The notes under the pieces: generated by a model
The model's database searches: none
What the model was told of the DNA's origin: nothing
What the model saw: only the letters and a program-made list of their open reading frames with translations
Shown here: positions 63,167-64,000 of the stretch, in pieces
How the letters are laid out: the number at the start of each line of letters is the position of its first letter
How positions within the stretch are numbered: the first letter of the stretch is position 1
Origin: Coleofasciculus sp. FACHB-T130
GTDB lineage: Bacteria > Cyanobacteriota > Cyanobacteriia > Cyanobacteriales > FACHB-T130
Reading direction: 5' to 3'
NCBI RefSeq assembly: GCF_014695375.1
Contig: NZ_JACJOG010000014.1
Coordinates: 109,848 to 173,847, forward strand
DNA length: 64,000 nucleotides
Translations under genes and position numbers: made by a program

Positions 63167-63448
63167 TCAGTCTTCTTCGATTTTTAGTAAGTCGTCGAGA
63201 GAAATTTTTTTTCCAGACCACTTGGAGCAAAGCCTCGCTAGCTTTGCAAGGTTGGAGAAATGACCTCTGTCTAAATTTCCATCCAGAGCAAGGCGTAGGG
63301 TGTTGCGCCCCACTTCGTCAGGCGACCCCTCAATTTCTTTGTGAACGGAATTAACCGATCTAGGCTTTCCATGCTCATCTGTGAGCCAATAACGAGAAAT
63401 ATCGACGTAAACTCGCACGTCCTGCAACTCCAGCATCCAAACACTCAA
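63167..63448 (-). CDS. Small HTH-like regulator
   Basis: 93 aa. The first half (LELQDVRVYVDISRYWLTDEHGKPRSVNSVHKEI) is unrecognised; the second (TLRLALDGNLDRGHFSNLAKLARLCSKWSGKKISLDDLLKIEED) matches the C-terminal part of an XRE-type helix-turn-helix (LAKLC..W....DDLL). It is read leftward from the operator region at 63.5 kb, with a good promoter. It is the counterpart of the XRE regulator at 29351, though sequence similarity is low. Confidence 0.68.
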   Translation of the reverse strand: MSVWMLELQDVRVYVDISRYWLTDEHGKPRSVNSVHKEIEGSPDEVGRNTLRLALDGNLDRGHFSNLAKLARLCSKWSGKKISLDDLLKIEED

Positions 63449-63480
63449 CTTATTGTCCTCCAGGAATTCAACCTATTGAA

Positions 63481-63595
63481 ATTATGAATTCTTGAAAGTT
63501 GAATGTCAACACGTTGACAGTTGAAAGTCAACTTGCAATAATGAGTATAGAGAAAGCGCCCCCGACGGTCAATCTGAAGCGCCCTCTCTTCTCAC
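63481..63595. promoter_or_regulatory. Divergent promoter/operator region B
   Basis: A rightward promoter is TTGACA (63514-63519), 17 bp, AATAAT (63537-63542). A leftward promoter is TTGACA (complement of 63504-63509), 17 bp, CATAAT (complement of 63481-63486). Between them GTCAACACGTTGAC (63505-63518) is a near-palindrome that overlaps both -35 boxes. GTATAGAGAAAGCGC and AATCTGAAGCGCCCTCTC (63544-63588) are homologous to the leader at 29207-29250 read on the other strand. Confidence 0.75.
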
Positions 63596-63623
63596 CAATC
63601 AACCGAAGTCAAAAGGTAATTCC

Positions 63624-64000
63624 ATGATCTCACAACAAACGCTCCAAGCGATAGCGCCAGCGCTGACTTGTCAGTTCGCACCCGCCACCAGATCGCCCCT
63701 CTCTATCGACGAGAAAATCACCATTGCCAAAGTCCTGTCTTGGGACACCTATCAGGAAGTCCATCCCGAAGAAATCATCACCATCTGGATGAAAGAAGAC
63801 ATCCTGTGGACGCTCCTGAGTGGCAACCGCGCTATCCCCATCCATAAGGAAACTTTCAAGAATATTCGGGACGCCCAACGCCAATCTGAGCCGCAAGAAG
63901 AGCTGAACGAATACATCGCTCTTCAAGCGCAAGAAGTCGCGCCAGAGATTGAAATCGACCGCAACGAAGCGGGGATTTATCGCGTTTGGCTGGGGTTAAA
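63624..64000 (+). CDS. Hypothetical protein, cut by the window edge
   Basis: Starts at ATG 63624, with AAAGG 9 nt upstream, and stays open for at least 125 codons to the end of the window. MISQQTLQAIAPALTCQFAP is followed by SIDEKITIAKVLSWDTYQEVHPEEIITIWMKEDILWTLLSGN and an acidic helix (QEELNEYIALQAQEVAPEIEI). Not recognised. It is the first gene of the rightward operon driven from operator region B. Confidence 0.7.
   Translation, partial: MISQQTLQAIAPALTCQFAPATRSPLSIDEKITIAKVLSWDTYQEVHPEEIITIWMKEDILWTLLSGNRAIPIHKETFKNIRDAQRQSEPQEELNEYIALQAQEVAPEIEIDRNEAGIYRVWLGL

Overview
The window is cyanobacterial. The octamer GCGATCGC (HIP1) recurs throughout, and the left part carries cyanobacterial-type genes (DUF1823, DUF3352, CBS-domain and PilJ-type sensor kinases, a TPR-CHAT protein, hrcA, bioF, recF). 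I cannot name the species. All functional names come from motifs and family resemblance read by eye; no database search was run.

Region 1 (1-24.6 kb) looks like ordinary chromosome: a Ca2+-type P-type ATPase, recF, two large sensor histidine kinases plus a decayed third, a degenerate kinase, a TPR-CHAT protein, a duplicated-domain YflT-like stress protein, bioF, three tandem paralogous membrane proteins, hrcA, a rhodanese and a DUF3352 protein. Several strong hairpins end these genes.

Region 2 (about 24.8-64 kb, running off the right edge) is an accessory element with phage-like character. A leftward block (29.2 to 24.8 kb) holds a DUF5131 (Gp37/Gp68) protein, a CoiA-like protein and unknowns. 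It is divided by a promoter/operator region from a rightward XRE regulator. Next is a cassette of a C5-cytosine methyltransferase, a HerA-like ATPase and a NurA-like nuclease, bracketed by an 18-bp perfect direct repeat. Then come a lipoprotein, a small membrane protein, a RelA/SpoT-domain protein, an HTH regulator and a PAS-like protein. From 39.9 to 48.6 kb a tightly coupled rightward operon carries small winged-helix/RHH/Myb-like regulators, a DnaB_N-DUF3987 replication protein, a second C5 methyltransferase and a ParB-like protein. A RelE-type toxin-antitoxin module follows, trapped between two copies of the parB 3' end.

From 58.1 down to 50.4 kb a leftward operon with TAATG/ATGA junctions encodes phage tail-like proteins (tail-fibre motif SSGGTGANNAAEARNNLGI) and ends in a HicB-like antitoxin. 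Its upstream side is occupied by a module with an AlbA_2 (Schlafen-type) protein and five 100-111 bp tandem repeats, enclosed by 33-bp direct repeats. A second small phage-like operon reads right and is cut by a lone TnpB. At the right end a second promoter/operator region, homologous in its leader to the one at 29.2 kb, separates another small regulator from a gene running off the window.

The two most interesting units are the methyltransferase-HerA-NurA cassette and the AlbA_2 plus tandem-repeat cassette. Both are bounded by members of one intergenic repeat family with core CGCGAAATTTTCG, which suggests modular exchange of cargo in this element.
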